Source of the DNA: Rhizobium sp. WSM4643
GTDB lineage: Bacteria; Pseudomonadota; Alphaproteobacteria; Rhizobiales; Rhizobiaceae
NCBI RefSeq assembly: GCF_025152745.1
Contig: NZ_CP104040.1
Location: 1,488,001 to 1,552,000, forward strand
Direction: 5' to 3'
DNA length: 64,000 nt
Notes under the pieces: generated by a model
What the model saw: the letters and a program-made list of their open reading frames with translations, nothing else
Told to the model about the DNA's origin: nothing
Databases searched by the model: none
Part shown: positions 1-8,474 of the stretch, piece after piece
Numbering within the stretch: position 1 is the first letter of the stretch
How the letters are laid out: the number at the start of each line of letters is the position of its first letter
Translations under genes and position numbers: made by a program

Positions 1-1903
1 AGTCCGGATAGTTCGAGCAGCCGACGAAGGCACCGTATTTGCCGAGCTTCAGCGACAGGTTGCCGGTGCCGCAGACTTGACAGATGCGCGGATCGCTACC
101 GTCCTCCCGTTTCGGGAAGACGAGCGGTGCCAGCGCCTCGTTCAGCGAATCGAGCACATTGGTGACACGCAGTTCTTTGGTGTCCTCGATCTGGGCGAAG
201 AAATCCTTCCAGAAATCGCGCAGCACCTGCTTCCAGTTCAACTCGCCGGCGGAAATCCGGTCAAGCTTCTCTTCGAGATCGGCGGTGAAGTCGTATTCGA
301 CGTATTTGGTGAAGAAGCTCTCGAGGAAAGCCGTCACCAGCCGGCCCTTGGCCTGCGGGATCAGCTTGCGTTTGTCGATCGTTACATAGTCGCGGTCGCG
401 CAGCGTCGCGAGCGTCGCGGCATAGGTGGAGGGGCGGCCGATGCCGAGCTCTTCCATCTTCTTGATCAGCGAGGCTTCCGAATAGCGCGGCGGCGGTTCG
501 GTGAAATGCTGCGTCGAATTGATCTTCTGCCTGGCGAGCGCCTCGCGCGCATTGATCTCCGGCAGGCGGCCATCCTCCTCGCCGTCATCGCTCTGTTCGC
601 CATCCTCTTTCTGGTCGGTATAGGCGGCGATGAAGCCGTCGAAGCGGATGACCGAACCGACGGCGCGAAGCCCCGCCTTCTCGCCCTTGTTGTCGGCGGT
701 GATTTCAGCCGTCGTGCGCTCGATCTCGGCCGATGCCATCTGGCTGGCGATGCCGCGCTTCCAGATCAGCTCGTAGAGCCGGATCTGGTCGGCATCGAGG
801 AATTTGCGTACGCGGTCGGGCGAACGATAGAAATCGGTCGGCCGGATCGCCTCGTGCGCCTCCTGGGCGTTCTTCGCCTTGGTCGAGTAGAGGCGCGGCT
901 TTTCCGGCATGTAGCGCTCGCCGAACTGGTCGACGATGGCGCTACGCGCAGCATCGATCGCCTCGGGCGCCATCTGCACGCCGTCGGTTCGCATATAGGT
1001 GATGAGACCAACCGTCTCGCCGCCGATATCGACGCCCTCATAGAGCCTTTGCGCGATCTGCATGGTGCGCGAAGCGGAGAAGCCGAGATTGGAGGAGGCG
1101 GCCTGCTGCAGCGTCGAGGTCGTAAACGGCGGTCCCGGGTTGCGCTTGACCGGTTTCGCCTCGACCGTGTCGACCACATAGCTCGCACCTTCGAGCAATG
1201 CCTTCAGCCGGCCGGCATCTTCGCCGTTGCCGATTGCGCGCGGCTGCAGCCGTTTGCCGCTCGCCGAAACCAGTCTTGCCTCGAACTCGTCGCCGCGCGG
1301 CGTCTTCAGCAGCGCCGAGATGTTCCAGTACTCTTCCGAAATGAAGCGCTCGATCTCGGATTCGCGGTCGCAGACCAGGCGAAGCGCCACTGACTGAACG
1401 CGGCCGGCCGAACGCGCGCCGGGCAGCTTGCGCCACAGCACCGGCGAGAGATTGAAGCCGACGAGATAGTCGAGCGCGCGGCGCGCGAGATAGGCATCGA
1501 CCAGCGGCACGTCGATGTCGCGCGGATCGGCCATCGCGTCGAGCACCGCTTTCTTGGTGATCGCATTGAAGACGACGCGCTTGACCGGCTTGCCGGTCAG
1601 CACCCGCTTCTTGTTCAGCATGTCGAGAACGTGCCAGGAAATCGCTTCGCCTTCGCGATCCGGGTCGGTCGCGAGAAACAGGCCATCGGCGGACTTCACC
1701 GCGTCGGCGATGTCCTTCATCCGCTTGGCGGAGGCGCTATCGACCTCCCAAAGCATTTCGAAATCCTGATCAGGAAGCACTGAGCCGTCCTTGGCAGGCA
1801 GATCGCGCACATGGCCGAAGGAGGCGAGCACTTTGTATCCGGGACCCAGATACTTATTGATCGTCTTGGCCTTGGCAGGCGATTCCACCACTACAACATT
1901 CAT
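1..1903 (-). CDS. topA: DNA topoisomerase I (5' part; runs off the window start)
   Basis: Type IA topoisomerase that relaxes negative supercoils by cutting one strand through a 5'-phosphotyrosine. The first 634 codons are visible. The Toprim domain opens with MNVVVVESPAKAKTI and carries the acidic metal site DPDREGE. The catalytic tyrosine is in GLITYMRTDG (about Tyr303). Near the window edge the first C-terminal zinc-ribbon repeat begins (CQVCG...CSNYPDC). Family members in this group are near 880-900 aa, so roughly a quarter is missing beyond base 1. The ATG at 1901-1903 gives the canonical N-terminus. It is the last visible gene of the minus-strand pyrB-pyrC'-plsY-dprA-topA run, 250 bases after dprA, so it may also have its own promoter. 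Confidence 0.97.
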   Translation of the reverse strand, partial: MNVVVVESPAKAKTINKYLGPGYKVLASFGHVRDLPAKDGSVLPDQDFEMLWEVDSASAKRMKDIADAVKSADGLFLATDPDREGEAISWHVLDMLNKKRVLTGKPVKRVVFNAITKKAVLDAMADPRDIDVPLVDAYLARRALDYLVGFNLSPVLWRKLPGARSAGRVQSVALRLVCDRESEIERFISEEYWNISALLKTPRGDEFEARLVSASGKRLQPRAIGNGEDAGRLKALLEGASYVVDTVEAKPVKRNPGPPFTTSTLQQAASSNLGFSASRTMQIAQRLYEGVDIGGETVGLITYMRTDGVQMAPEAIDAARSAIVDQFGERYMPEKPRLYSTKAKNAQEAHEAIRPTDFYRSPDRVRKFLDADQIRLYELIWKRGIASQMASAEIERTTAEITADNKGEKAGLRAVGSVIRFDGFIAAYTDQKEDGEQSDDGEEDGRLPEINAREALARQKINSTQHFTEPPPRYSEASLIKKMEELGIGRPSTYAATLATLRDRDYVTIDKRKLIPQAKGRLVTAFLESFFTKYVEYDFTADLEEKLDRISAGELNWKQVLRDFWKDFFAQIEDTKELRVTNVLDSLNEALAPLVFPKREDGSDPRICQVCGTGNLSLKLGKYGAFVGCSNYPD

Positions 1904-2153
1904 GATGATTCTCTTAAAAGGAAACGACGCCAGCGTTGAAGCCAGCGCGACACACACCGCAACATGGATATCGGCCCTCCGACATGGACAGGGAAATCGC
2001 CGCGGTCAAGGGGTTTGCTACAATTTTACCTCTTGTGTCTGTTGCAAGCAAAAGGAGGCAATCAGGAAAACACAATTACAGATATGCTGTCCCAAGGTTT
2101 TCGACTCAGCATTCGACAATTCGAAAAGCCGCCACTCGATGTCGTACCCAGGT

Positions 2154-3296
2154 TCAATCGGAAAGCGAGACGAGGCCGCCCTGATGCCGGTGCAGCCGGC
2201 CTGATATATCGAGTTCCAGAAGGATGAGATAGACCGCGGATGCCGACAGGTCGGTATGGCGGATGACGTCGTCGATCTCGACCGGCGTCGGCCCGAGCGC
2301 GTCGATAATGCGGTTTCGATCGGAATCGCCGGGTGGCACCGACATTGCTTTGCCGTCAGGCGCCGGCTCCTCCGCCATCGATGACGGGAACAGCTCGAAT
2401 TGCGCAAGCGGCGCCAGGGCCTCGACGACATCGGCGGGTGCGGTGACGATCGAAGCTCCGTCCTTCAGCAGGCCGTTGGTACCATGGCAGCGCGGATCGA
2501 GCGGTGAGCCGGGCACGGCGAACACCAGGCGGCCGAAGTCGCCAGCCAGCCGTGCGGTGATCAGCGAGCCCGAACGCGCCGCCGCTTCGATGACGACGAG
2601 GCCGAGGCCGATGCCGGCGATCAGCCGGTTCCGGCGCGGGAAGTCGCGGGCGCGGGGCTCCCAGCCGAAGGGCATCTCGCTTACCGCCAAGCCGTTGCCG
2701 CCGGTTATCTCTTCGAGCAGGCCGATATTCTCCGGCGGGTAGGGTTGGTCGAGGCCGCCGGCGAGCGCCGCGATCGTGCCTGTGCCGAGGCTTGCCCGGT
2801 GGGCAGCGGTGTCTATGCCGCGCGCCAGGCCGGAGACCACGGTATATCCAGCCCGGCCGCAGTCGCGTGCCACCATCGCCGCGAATTTCGCGCCCGCGAT
2901 CGAGGCGTTGCGCGAGCCGACGATGCCGACAGCCGGTCGTTTGGCAGCGGCAAGCGCGCCCTTGACGGCGAGAAGCGGCGGCGCCCCGTCGATCTGCTTC
3001 AGCGCTTGCGGATAATCCGGCTCGCCGATGCCGACGAAGCGGGCGCCGAAGCGGTGCGCCGCCTCCAGTTCCCGATGCGCCTCGGCCTCGCTGGCGATGC
3101 GGATTGCCCGCGTGGCGCCGCCGCGCGCCGAAAGCTCCGGCAGTGCGGCAATCGCTGCCTCGGCCGAGCCGAAATGATTGATGAGGTCGCGAAAGGTGGC
3201 AGGGCCGATATTGTCGGAACGGATAAGGCGCAGCCAGGCAATTCTTTGCCGTTCGGTCAGCACGACGCCTTTTGGTCCGGCGCTCAGCGCATCCAT
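2154..3296 (-). CDS. dprA: DNA processing protein DprA
   Basis: 380 aa, normal for the family. DprA binds incoming single-stranded DNA and loads RecA during natural transformation; in non-competent bacteria its role is less clear. An N-terminal helical/SAM-like region is followed by the Rossmann-like domain (about residues 110-310) with [40 protein letters not shown] and [17 protein letters not shown]. The end (about 320-375) fits the DprA winged-helix domain. The start codon overlaps the plsY stop by one base, showing translational coupling within the operon. No competence genes lie nearby, so a role in transformation here is not shown. Confidence 0.95.
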   Translation of the reverse strand: MDALSAGPKGVVLTERQRIAWLRLIRSDNIGPATFRDLINHFGSAEAAIAALPELSARGGATRAIRIASEAEAHRELEAAHRFGARFVGIGEPDYPQALKQIDGAPPLLAVKGALAAAKRPAVGIVGSRNASIAGAKFAAMVARDCGRAGYTVVSGLARGIDTAAHRASLGTGTIAALAGGLDQPYPPENIGLLEEITGGNGLAVSEMPFGWEPRARDFPRRNRLIAGIGLGLVVIEAAARSGSLITARLAGDFGRLVFAVPGSPLDPRCHGTNGLLKDGASIVTAPADVVEALAPLAQFELFPSSMAEEPAPDGKAMSVPPGDSDRNRIIDALGPTPVEIDDVIRHTDLSASAVYLILLELDISGRLHRHQGGLVSLSD

Positions 3297-3916
3297 TATC
3301 CCTTTGCCCCGATCTTGCTTTCCGTCCCGCTCATCAGGCGGGAAATATTCGCCTTGTGCTTCCAGTAGGAGATGAGGGTCATGATCGCCATGACAGCCGC
3401 AACCTTTTCGTTACCCAGTATCCACAGCGCAACCGGAATGACAAGCATGGCGACAAGCGCCGATAGCGAGGAGTAGCGGGTGGTGAAGGCGACCGCCAGC
3501 CAGACGGCGGCGAAGAGCACGACCATGATCGGCGCGACGCCGAGCAGGGTGCCGATGTAGGTGGCGACACCCTTGCCACCCTTGAAGCCGATCCAGACCG
3601 GGAAGAGATGGCCGATGAAGGCGAAGAAGCCGGCGATGATCGCGGCCTCCTCACCAAGGAAATAGCCGACGATCCAGGCCGCCGCCGACGCCTTCAGCGC
3701 ATCGAGCAGCAGCGTCGCCGCGGCGAGCGATCGGTTTCCTGTTCTGAGTACATTGGTCGCGCCGATATTGCCGGAGCCAATGCTGCGCACGTCGCCGAGG
3801 CCGGCGGCACGCGTCAGGATCAGGCCGAACGGGATCGAGCCGAAGAGATAACCGATAACGGCGGCAGCAAGCGCGATCGGCAGCGTGATCTGCCATGACA
3901 TGAGATTGGATAACAT
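3296..3916 (-). CDS. plsY: Acyl-phosphate:glycerol-3-phosphate acyltransferase PlsY
   Basis: 206 aa polytopic inner-membrane enzyme that transfers an acyl group from acyl-phosphate to glycerol 3-phosphate, the first step of phospholipid synthesis. Several hydrophobic segments are visible. The family loops are present: [11 protein letters not shown], then [11 protein letters not shown] (phosphate-binding loop) and [10 protein letters not shown] (third conserved loop). It lies between pyrC' (75-base gap) and dprA (one-base overlap), a typical rhizobial order. Confident from motifs and length. Confidence 0.95.
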   Translation of the reverse strand: MLSNLMSWQITLPIALAAAVIGYLFGSIPFGLILTRAAGLGDVRSIGSGNIGATNVLRTGNRSLAAATLLLDALKASAAAWIVGYFLGEEAAIIAGFFAFIGHLFPVWIGFKGGKGVATYIGTLLGVAPIMVVLFAAVWLAVAFTTRYSSLSALVAMLVIPVALWILGNEKVAAVMAIMTLISYWKHKANISRLMSGTESKIGAKG

Positions 3917-3991
3917 ATGTCCCCTCAGCCCCTCCGTGGCCTATCCTCGAGTCAGCCTTCTCCCGCTGCGGGATGGACGGTGAGGTCGATC

Positions 3992-5281
3992 CTAAATTGC
4001 GTGGACAAGCTTTCCCGAGACGTATGTCGCGACCGCCCGCCCGCTGAAGCGCGCATCCTCGAACGGCGTATTCTTCGAGCGGGAGAGAAGCATGTCTTTG
4101 GCGACAAGCCAAGGCTCATCGAGATCGATCAGTGCGATGTCGGCCGCAGCGCCCGGCTTCAACGTGCCGGCCGCGAGGCCGAAGATTTGCGCGGGGCGGG
4201 TGGACATGGCATCGATCAGGCGCATCAGGCTCACCTGGCCGCCATGGTGAAGCCTGAGGGCTGCCGCCAGCAGGGTTTCGAGGCCGATCGCGCCATCCTC
4301 CGCCTCGCTGAAGGGCAGGCGCTTCGTATCGACATCCTGCGGGTCGTGTGAGGAAACGATGATATCGATCGCGCCGCTGGCAAGGGCGTCGGCCATGGCC
4401 ACCCTGTCATCTTCCGGGCGCAGCGGGGGATACAGCTTGAAAAAGGTGCGGTATTCGCCGATGTCGTTTTCGTTGAGCGCCAGATTGTTGATCGAGATGC
4501 CGCAGGTGACCTTGGCGCCGCGGCTGCGGGCGCGTTCGATCGCCTCGACCGATTCCGGCACCGAGATCATCGCGGCATGATAACGGCCGCGCGTCAGCTG
4601 CGCGATCCTGAGATCTCGCTCGAGCGGGATGAGCTCGGCTTCCTTTGGAATGCCGGAAAGCCCGAGCCAGCTGGCGAAAAGCCCCTCATGCATGACGCCG
4701 TTGGCGCCGAGATATTTGTCGCGCGTTTCGCAGCAGACGACGGCCCCGAATTCACGCGCATAGGTCATGATCCGGCGCAGCACCTGCGTGTCGTGGACGC
4801 TGGAATGGGCATCGGTGAAGGCGACGGCGCCTGCCTGCATCAACAGCCCGATTTCCGTCATCTCCTCGCCGGCAAGGCCCTTGGTGATGGCGGCTGCCGG
4901 ATAGACGTTGACGGCGGCCGTGTCCCGCGCCGTCTTCTTGACGAATTCGACGAGCGCGATGTCGTCGATAACAGGATTAGTGTCCGGCATCATGATGATT
5001 GAGGTGACGCCGCCGGCCGCCGCCGCCCGGCTCGCCGAGGCGATCGTCTCACGGTGTTCGCCGCCGGGTTCGCCGACATGGACGCGCGCATCGACGAGCC
5101 CGGGCGTCGCGACAAGGCCCGTGCAGTCGCGGATGACGGCGCCATCAGGCGCGCCCTGGTTCTGCGCTTTTTGGCCGGCGGCGATGATCACGCCGTTTTC
5201 GGCGATGATCGTCCCCACCTCGTCGAGATTGCGCGACGGGTCGATGATGCGGACGTTCTTGAGGACGATCGGGTTGCTCAT
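3992..5281 (-). CDS. pyrC': Dihydroorotase-like protein PyrC', probably non-catalytic
   Basis: 429 aa amidohydrolase-fold protein of the class I dihydroorotase family. The scaffold is intact ([50 protein letters not shown]), but the metal site is not. The usual HxH is RVH (66-68), the REPG arginine is Gly70, and the later histidine positions read CCETRD, MISVPES and SINNLAL. The ATDHAPH metal Asp motif reads VSSHDPQ. This matches the non-catalytic PyrC' known from Pseudomonas, which is needed to assemble aspartate transcarbamoylase. It overlaps pyrB by four bases (ATGA), consistent with a complex of the two products. A true dihydroorotase should then be encoded elsewhere. An automatic label of active dihydroorotase would probably be wrong. 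Confidence 0.9.
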   Translation of the reverse strand: MSNPIVLKNVRIIDPSRNLDEVGTIIAENGVIIAAGQKAQNQGAPDGAVIRDCTGLVATPGLVDARVHVGEPGGEHRETIASASRAAAAGGVTSIIMMPDTNPVIDDIALVEFVKKTARDTAAVNVYPAAAITKGLAGEEMTEIGLLMQAGAVAFTDAHSSVHDTQVLRRIMTYAREFGAVVCCETRDKYLGANGVMHEGLFASWLGLSGIPKEAELIPLERDLRIAQLTRGRYHAAMISVPESVEAIERARSRGAKVTCGISINNLALNENDIGEYRTFFKLYPPLRPEDDRVAMADALASGAIDIIVSSHDPQDVDTKRLPFSEAEDGAIGLETLLAAALRLHHGGQVSLMRLIDAMSTRPAQIFGLAAGTLKPGAAADIALIDLDEPWLVAKDMLLSRSKNTPFEDARFSGRAVATYVSGKLVHAI

Positions 5282-6234
5282 GCCATCATTCCATCGCTTC
5301 GGGGACCCTGGTTCTGCGAGACGAGCAGCGTCTCCATCACAGCCATGCGCACCGCGACTCCCATTTCCACCTGTTCGGCGATCACGCTCTGCGGCCCGTC
5401 AGCCACTTCCGAGGCAATCTCGACGCCGCGGTTCATCGGGCCGGGATGCATGACCAGGGCATCGTCCTTCGCCGCTTTCAGCGTTTCGGCGTCAAGACCG
5501 TAAAAATGAAAGTATTCGCGCACCGAAGGCACGAAGGCGCCGGACATGCGCTCGCGCTGCAGCCGCAGCATCATCACGACGTCGGCGTCCTTCAGCCCTT
5601 CCTGCATCGAATGGAAGACCTCGACGCCCATCTCGGCGATGCCGGCGGGCAGGAGGGTCGCCGGCGCGACGACACGCACGCGGGCGCCCATCGCGTTGAG
5701 CAGCAGGATATTGGAGCGCGCCACCCGCGAATGCAGCACGTCGCCGCAGATCGCCACGATGATGCGCGAAAGCTTGCCCTTGGCGCGGCGGATCGTCAGC
5801 GCGTCGAGCAGCGCCTGGGTCGGATGTTCATGCTGCCCATCACCGGCATTGACGACAGAGCAGGAGACCTTCTGGGCGAGAAGGGCGGCCGCACCGGCGC
5901 TCGAATGGCGGATTACCAGCACGTCGGGGCGCATCGCATTCAGCGTCATCGCCGTGTCAATCAGCGTTTCGCCTTTCTTCACCGAGGAATTGCCAACCGA
6001 CATGTTCATGACGTCGGCACCGAGCCGCTTGCCGGCAAGCTCGAAGGAGGCCTGCGTGCGGGTCGATGCCTCGAAGAAGAGGTTGATCTGCGTCAATCCG
6101 CGCAGCGTCGACGTCTTCTTTTCTCTCTGGCGGCTGATCTTGACGGCCTCGTCCGCCTTGTCGAGAAGATAGGTGATATCCTGCTCGGTGAGGCCCTTGA
6201 TGCCGATGAGGTGGCGGTGGGGGAAAAAGACCAT
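5278..6234 (-). CDS. pyrB: Aspartate carbamoyltransferase catalytic chain
   Basis: 318 aa. Condenses carbamoyl phosphate with aspartate in the second step of pyrimidine synthesis. The carbamoyl-phosphate loop [13 protein letters not shown], the [11 protein letters not shown] segment and the [10 protein letters not shown] loop are present. The start MVFFPHRH at 6234 is chosen because an AGAGG-type Shine-Dalgarno lies just upstream and it gives the usual length; the reading frame stays open 31 codons further upstream but without family similarity. No pyrI regulatory chain follows. Instead the pseudo-dihydroorotase pyrC' overlaps its stop by four bases, as in dodecameric class A ATCases. Confidence 0.97.
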   Translation of the reverse strand: MVFFPHRHLIGIKGLTEQDITYLLDKADEAVKISRQREKKTSTLRGLTQINLFFEASTRTQASFELAGKRLGADVMNMSVGNSSVKKGETLIDTAMTLNAMRPDVLVIRHSSAGAAALLAQKVSCSVVNAGDGQHEHPTQALLDALTIRRAKGKLSRIIVAICGDVLHSRVARSNILLLNAMGARVRVVAPATLLPAGIAEMGVEVFHSMQEGLKDADVVMMLRLQRERMSGAFVPSVREYFHFYGLDAETLKAAKDDALVMHPGPMNRGVEIASEVADGPQSVIAEQVEMGVAVRMAVMETLLVSQNQGPRSDGMMA

Positions 6235-6262
6235 GACCCTGCCTCTTGCTGTCTCTGGCGGT

Positions 6263-6291
6263 CTATAAAGAGTGCGGCCCGCCGGGGCAAG
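6263..6291 (-). promoter_or_regulatory. Predicted sigma-70 promoter of the pyrB operon
   Basis: On the minus strand CTTGCC (6291-6286), a 17-base spacer and TTATAG (6268-6263) resemble the rhizobial housekeeping consensus CTTGAC-N17-CTATAT. Transcription would start near 6256, about 20 bases before the pyrB start, leaving no room for a leader-peptide attenuator. Pattern match only. Confidence 0.45.
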
Positions 6292-6412
6292 CATGCGCTG
6301 TGGGCAAAGGCTTATGTCCCCATGCATTTTTGCCCGAATTCCGATAGAGCAGAATGAACCGAATCATAACTTCCGGTTTCCCTTTGCCGGGTTCTTACAC
6401 TAGAAGCGAATT

Positions 6413-8071
6413 ATGACCTCCGCCAACCGGATTGACGACAAACTCGCAGAACTCAACCAGCCGAGCCTGTGGTCCGGCATCAACGCCTATCGATCCGATC
6501 CGCTGATCGTCGATCTGACGGCGGCTCTGCCGCGCGGCATCCGCGAAGACCTGGAAAATATGGGCCGCTACGTCACCTCGCCGGAGGCGCAGGAGATGGC
6601 GCGCATGGCAAACCAGGGGGTGCCGCAGCTGCGCACTCATGGTCCACGCGGTGAGCGCCTCGACGTCGTCGAGTTTCACCCCGCCTGGCATGCATTGATG
6701 CGCCGCTCCATGTCGGTCGGCCTGCATTCCTCCGTCTGGGACCCCCAGGCCGATACCGAGGCCAAGGACGAGGCCCATAGAGTTCGCGCCGCGCGGTTTT
6801 ACCTGACGTCGCAGTTGGAGTCCGGCCATCTCTGCCCGTTGACGATGACGAGCGCCTCCGTCGCGGCGCTCTCGGCCTCGCCCGCGGTCCAGAAGGACTG
6901 GGCGCCGAAAATTCTCTCGCGCAAATATGATTCGTCGAACAAGCCGGCCATGCAGAAATCGGCCGTGACCATCGGCATGGGCATGACGGAAAAGCAGGGC
7001 GGCACGGATGTGCGCGCCAACAGGAGCGCTGCCGAAAAGGTCAGCGAGGGCATCTACCGGCTGTCCGGGCACAAGTGGTTCATGTCCGCGCCGATGAGCG
7101 ATGCCTTCATCATGCTGGCGCAGACGAAAGAGGGGATGGGCTGCTTTCTCGTGCCGCGCCTTCTGGAGGATGGTTCCGCCAACGGGCTGCAGTTCCAGCG
7201 GCTGAAGGACAAGGTCGGCAACCGCTCCAACGCCTCGGCCGAGGTCGAGTTCACCGATACGTTTGGTTTCCTGCTCGGTGGTCCGGATGCCGGCATCCGC
7301 ACGATCCTCGACATGGTGACGCTGACCCGGCTCGACTGCGCGCTGGCCTCCTCAGGCATGATGCGCGCCTCGCTCGCCGAAGCCGTGCACCACACCCGCG
7401 GCCGCAGCGTCTTCGGCAAGATGCTCGTCAACCAGCCGATCATGACGCGCGTGCTCGCCGACATGGCGCTCGACGTCGCCGCCGCGACGGCGCTGTCCTT
7501 CCGTCTGGCCGACGCCTTCGACAAGGCGCGCGGCAACGCCGAGCAAGCGGCCTATGCCCGCGTCATGACGCCGGTCGCCAAATACTGGTGCTGCAAGATC
7601 GCGCCCGCGCTGATCTACGAGGCGATGGAATGTATCGGCGGCAATGGCTACATCGAAGAACGCCCGATCGCCCGCCATTACCGCGAGGCTCCTGTCAACG
7701 CCATCTGGGAAGGCTCCGGCAACGTCATGGCGCTCGACGTGCTGCGCGTGCTCAACCGCGGCAAGGATCTGTTCGAAACGGTCTTCGCCGGCCTTGCCCG
7801 CGATCTCGGCCCTGCCGGCAAGAAGACGATCGACGTGCTGCGCGCCGCAATCGCGCTGTGCGAACAGGATGAGGGCGCCGCGCGCCTGCTCGTCGAACAG
7901 CTGGCGCTCGCCGCCGGTGCCGCCGAACTCTATCGCCTTGGGGCAGGGCGCATTGCCGATGCCTTCATCGAGACGCGTCTTGCCGGCGGCTGGCGCTCCA
8001 CCTACGGCATGCTCGATTCCCGCTTCGACGCCAGCTACATCGTCGACCTGCTCTATCCCCCGGCCGCCTGA
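6413..8071 (+). CDS. aidB: AidB-like acyl-CoA dehydrogenase family flavoprotein
   Basis: 552 aa, the length of AidB and longer than ordinary acyl-CoA dehydrogenases (about 380-400 aa). Segments match AidB closely: FHPAWHALM, the flavin-site stretch GMGMTEKQGGTDV, GHKWFMSAP, DKVGNRSNASAEVEF and a late IWEGSGNVMALDVLRVLN containing the conserved glutamate. E. coli AidB is an FAD- and DNA-binding member of the isovaleryl-CoA dehydrogenase branch induced in the adaptive response to alkylation. No ada or alkB gene is adjacent, so a DNA-protection role is inferred from homology only. It diverges from pyrB across about 180 bases. The ATG follows a weak AGAAG ribosome site. Confidence 0.9.
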   Translation: MTSANRIDDKLAELNQPSLWSGINAYRSDPLIVDLTAALPRGIREDLENMGRYVTSPEAQEMARMANQGVPQLRTHGPRGERLDVVEFHPAWHALMRRSMSVGLHSSVWDPQADTEAKDEAHRVRAARFYLTSQLESGHLCPLTMTSASVAALSASPAVQKDWAPKILSRKYDSSNKPAMQKSAVTIGMGMTEKQGGTDVRANRSAAEKVSEGIYRLSGHKWFMSAPMSDAFIMLAQTKEGMGCFLVPRLLEDGSANGLQFQRLKDKVGNRSNASAEVEFTDTFGFLLGGPDAGIRTILDMVTLTRLDCALASSGMMRASLAEAVHHTRGRSVFGKMLVNQPIMTRVLADMALDVAAATALSFRLADAFDKARGNAEQAAYARVMTPVAKYWCCKIAPALIYEAMECIGGNGYIEERPIARHYREAPVNAIWEGSGNVMALDVLRVLNRGKDLFETVFAGLARDLGPAGKKTIDVLRAAIALCEQDEGAARLLVEQLALAAGAAELYRLGAGRIADAFIETRLAGGWRSTYGMLDSRFDASYIVDLLYPPAA

Positions 8072-8106
8072 TCATAAGCGGGGTCAGGCGATCCCGAGCA
8101 CCGAGA

Positions 8107-8130
8107 CGCTGAACTGTCGACGACGATCAC
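8107..8130 (-). pseudogene. Possible vapC start remnant
   Basis: A GTG at 8130-8128 overlaps the vapB relic stop in the GTGA arrangement usual for toxin-antitoxin pairs. It reads VIVVDSSA, like the N-terminus of VapC PIN-domain toxins (xIVVDSSxx), and then loses similarity. The 3' end of aidB begins at 8071, so nothing of the PIN domain survives. Too short to stand alone; the support is its position after the vapB relic. Confidence 0.4.
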
Positions 8131-8329
8131 TTTGTATCTTCAGACCGGTCGTGACGCCTCTCGTTGAGGTCGCCTTCCCAGCCTATCCGCGCGCGATCGC
8201 ATTTTTCCGCCGGTATTTCTCGACAAGATTTCGCAAAGCCTGCTCGAACAGTGTCTTTTTTCGTCGCCAATCGCGCGGTGGTCATTGCCGCGTCGAGCAA
8301 GACGTCATCGATATCGATATCGTCCGCAT
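8127..8329 (-). pseudogene. Decayed VapB-type antitoxin gene (frameshifted)
   Basis: Reading the minus strand from ATG at 8329 gives MRT and then loses frame. Restoring one missing base at codon 4 gives about 67 codons that read IDIDDVLLDAAM, then ATKKDTVRAG, then GWEGDLNERRHDR, ending at TGA 8129-8127. This follows the VapB antitoxin pattern (MRTNIxIDDxLLxxAM, TKKxTV, xWEGDLxxxRRDR). The central helix is poorly preserved, so point changes have accumulated too. The single-base deletion near the start and the loss of the toxin gene mark it as a relic. It fills most of the gap between aidB and rne. Confidence 0.6.
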
Positions 8330-8410
8330 GATCGCGCCCAATTTGTGATTATCATCAGAGATACACATCCACCTCACGACGGTTCAAGTTTGGCAACGAT
8401 CTCCATCGGC

Positions 8411-8450
8411 ATAAACAAAAATCCGGCCGCGTCGCCACGGCCGGATTTCA
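8411..8450 (-). terminator. Rho-independent terminator of rne
   Basis: Perfect 11-bp stem (8419-8429 with 8438-8448) with an 8-base loop. On the minus strand the stem ends in a T-rich tail (TTTTTGTTTAT). It begins 26 bases after the rne stop. Confidence 0.85.
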
Positions 8451-8474
8451 GTGTTTACGTCCGAAAATCAGCGT

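Noticed and set aside
77..1393. Long + strand ORF (438 codons) opposite topA
   Set aside because: It is the antisense shadow of topA in GC-rich DNA; the minus strand shows continuous topoisomerase motifs and the + product has a repetitive Arg/Leu/Asp composition with no recognisable domain.
1904..2153. Search for a gene or terminator between dprA and topA
   Set aside because: Short + strand frames here lack ribosome sites and recognisable sequence, and no stem with a T tail was convincing.
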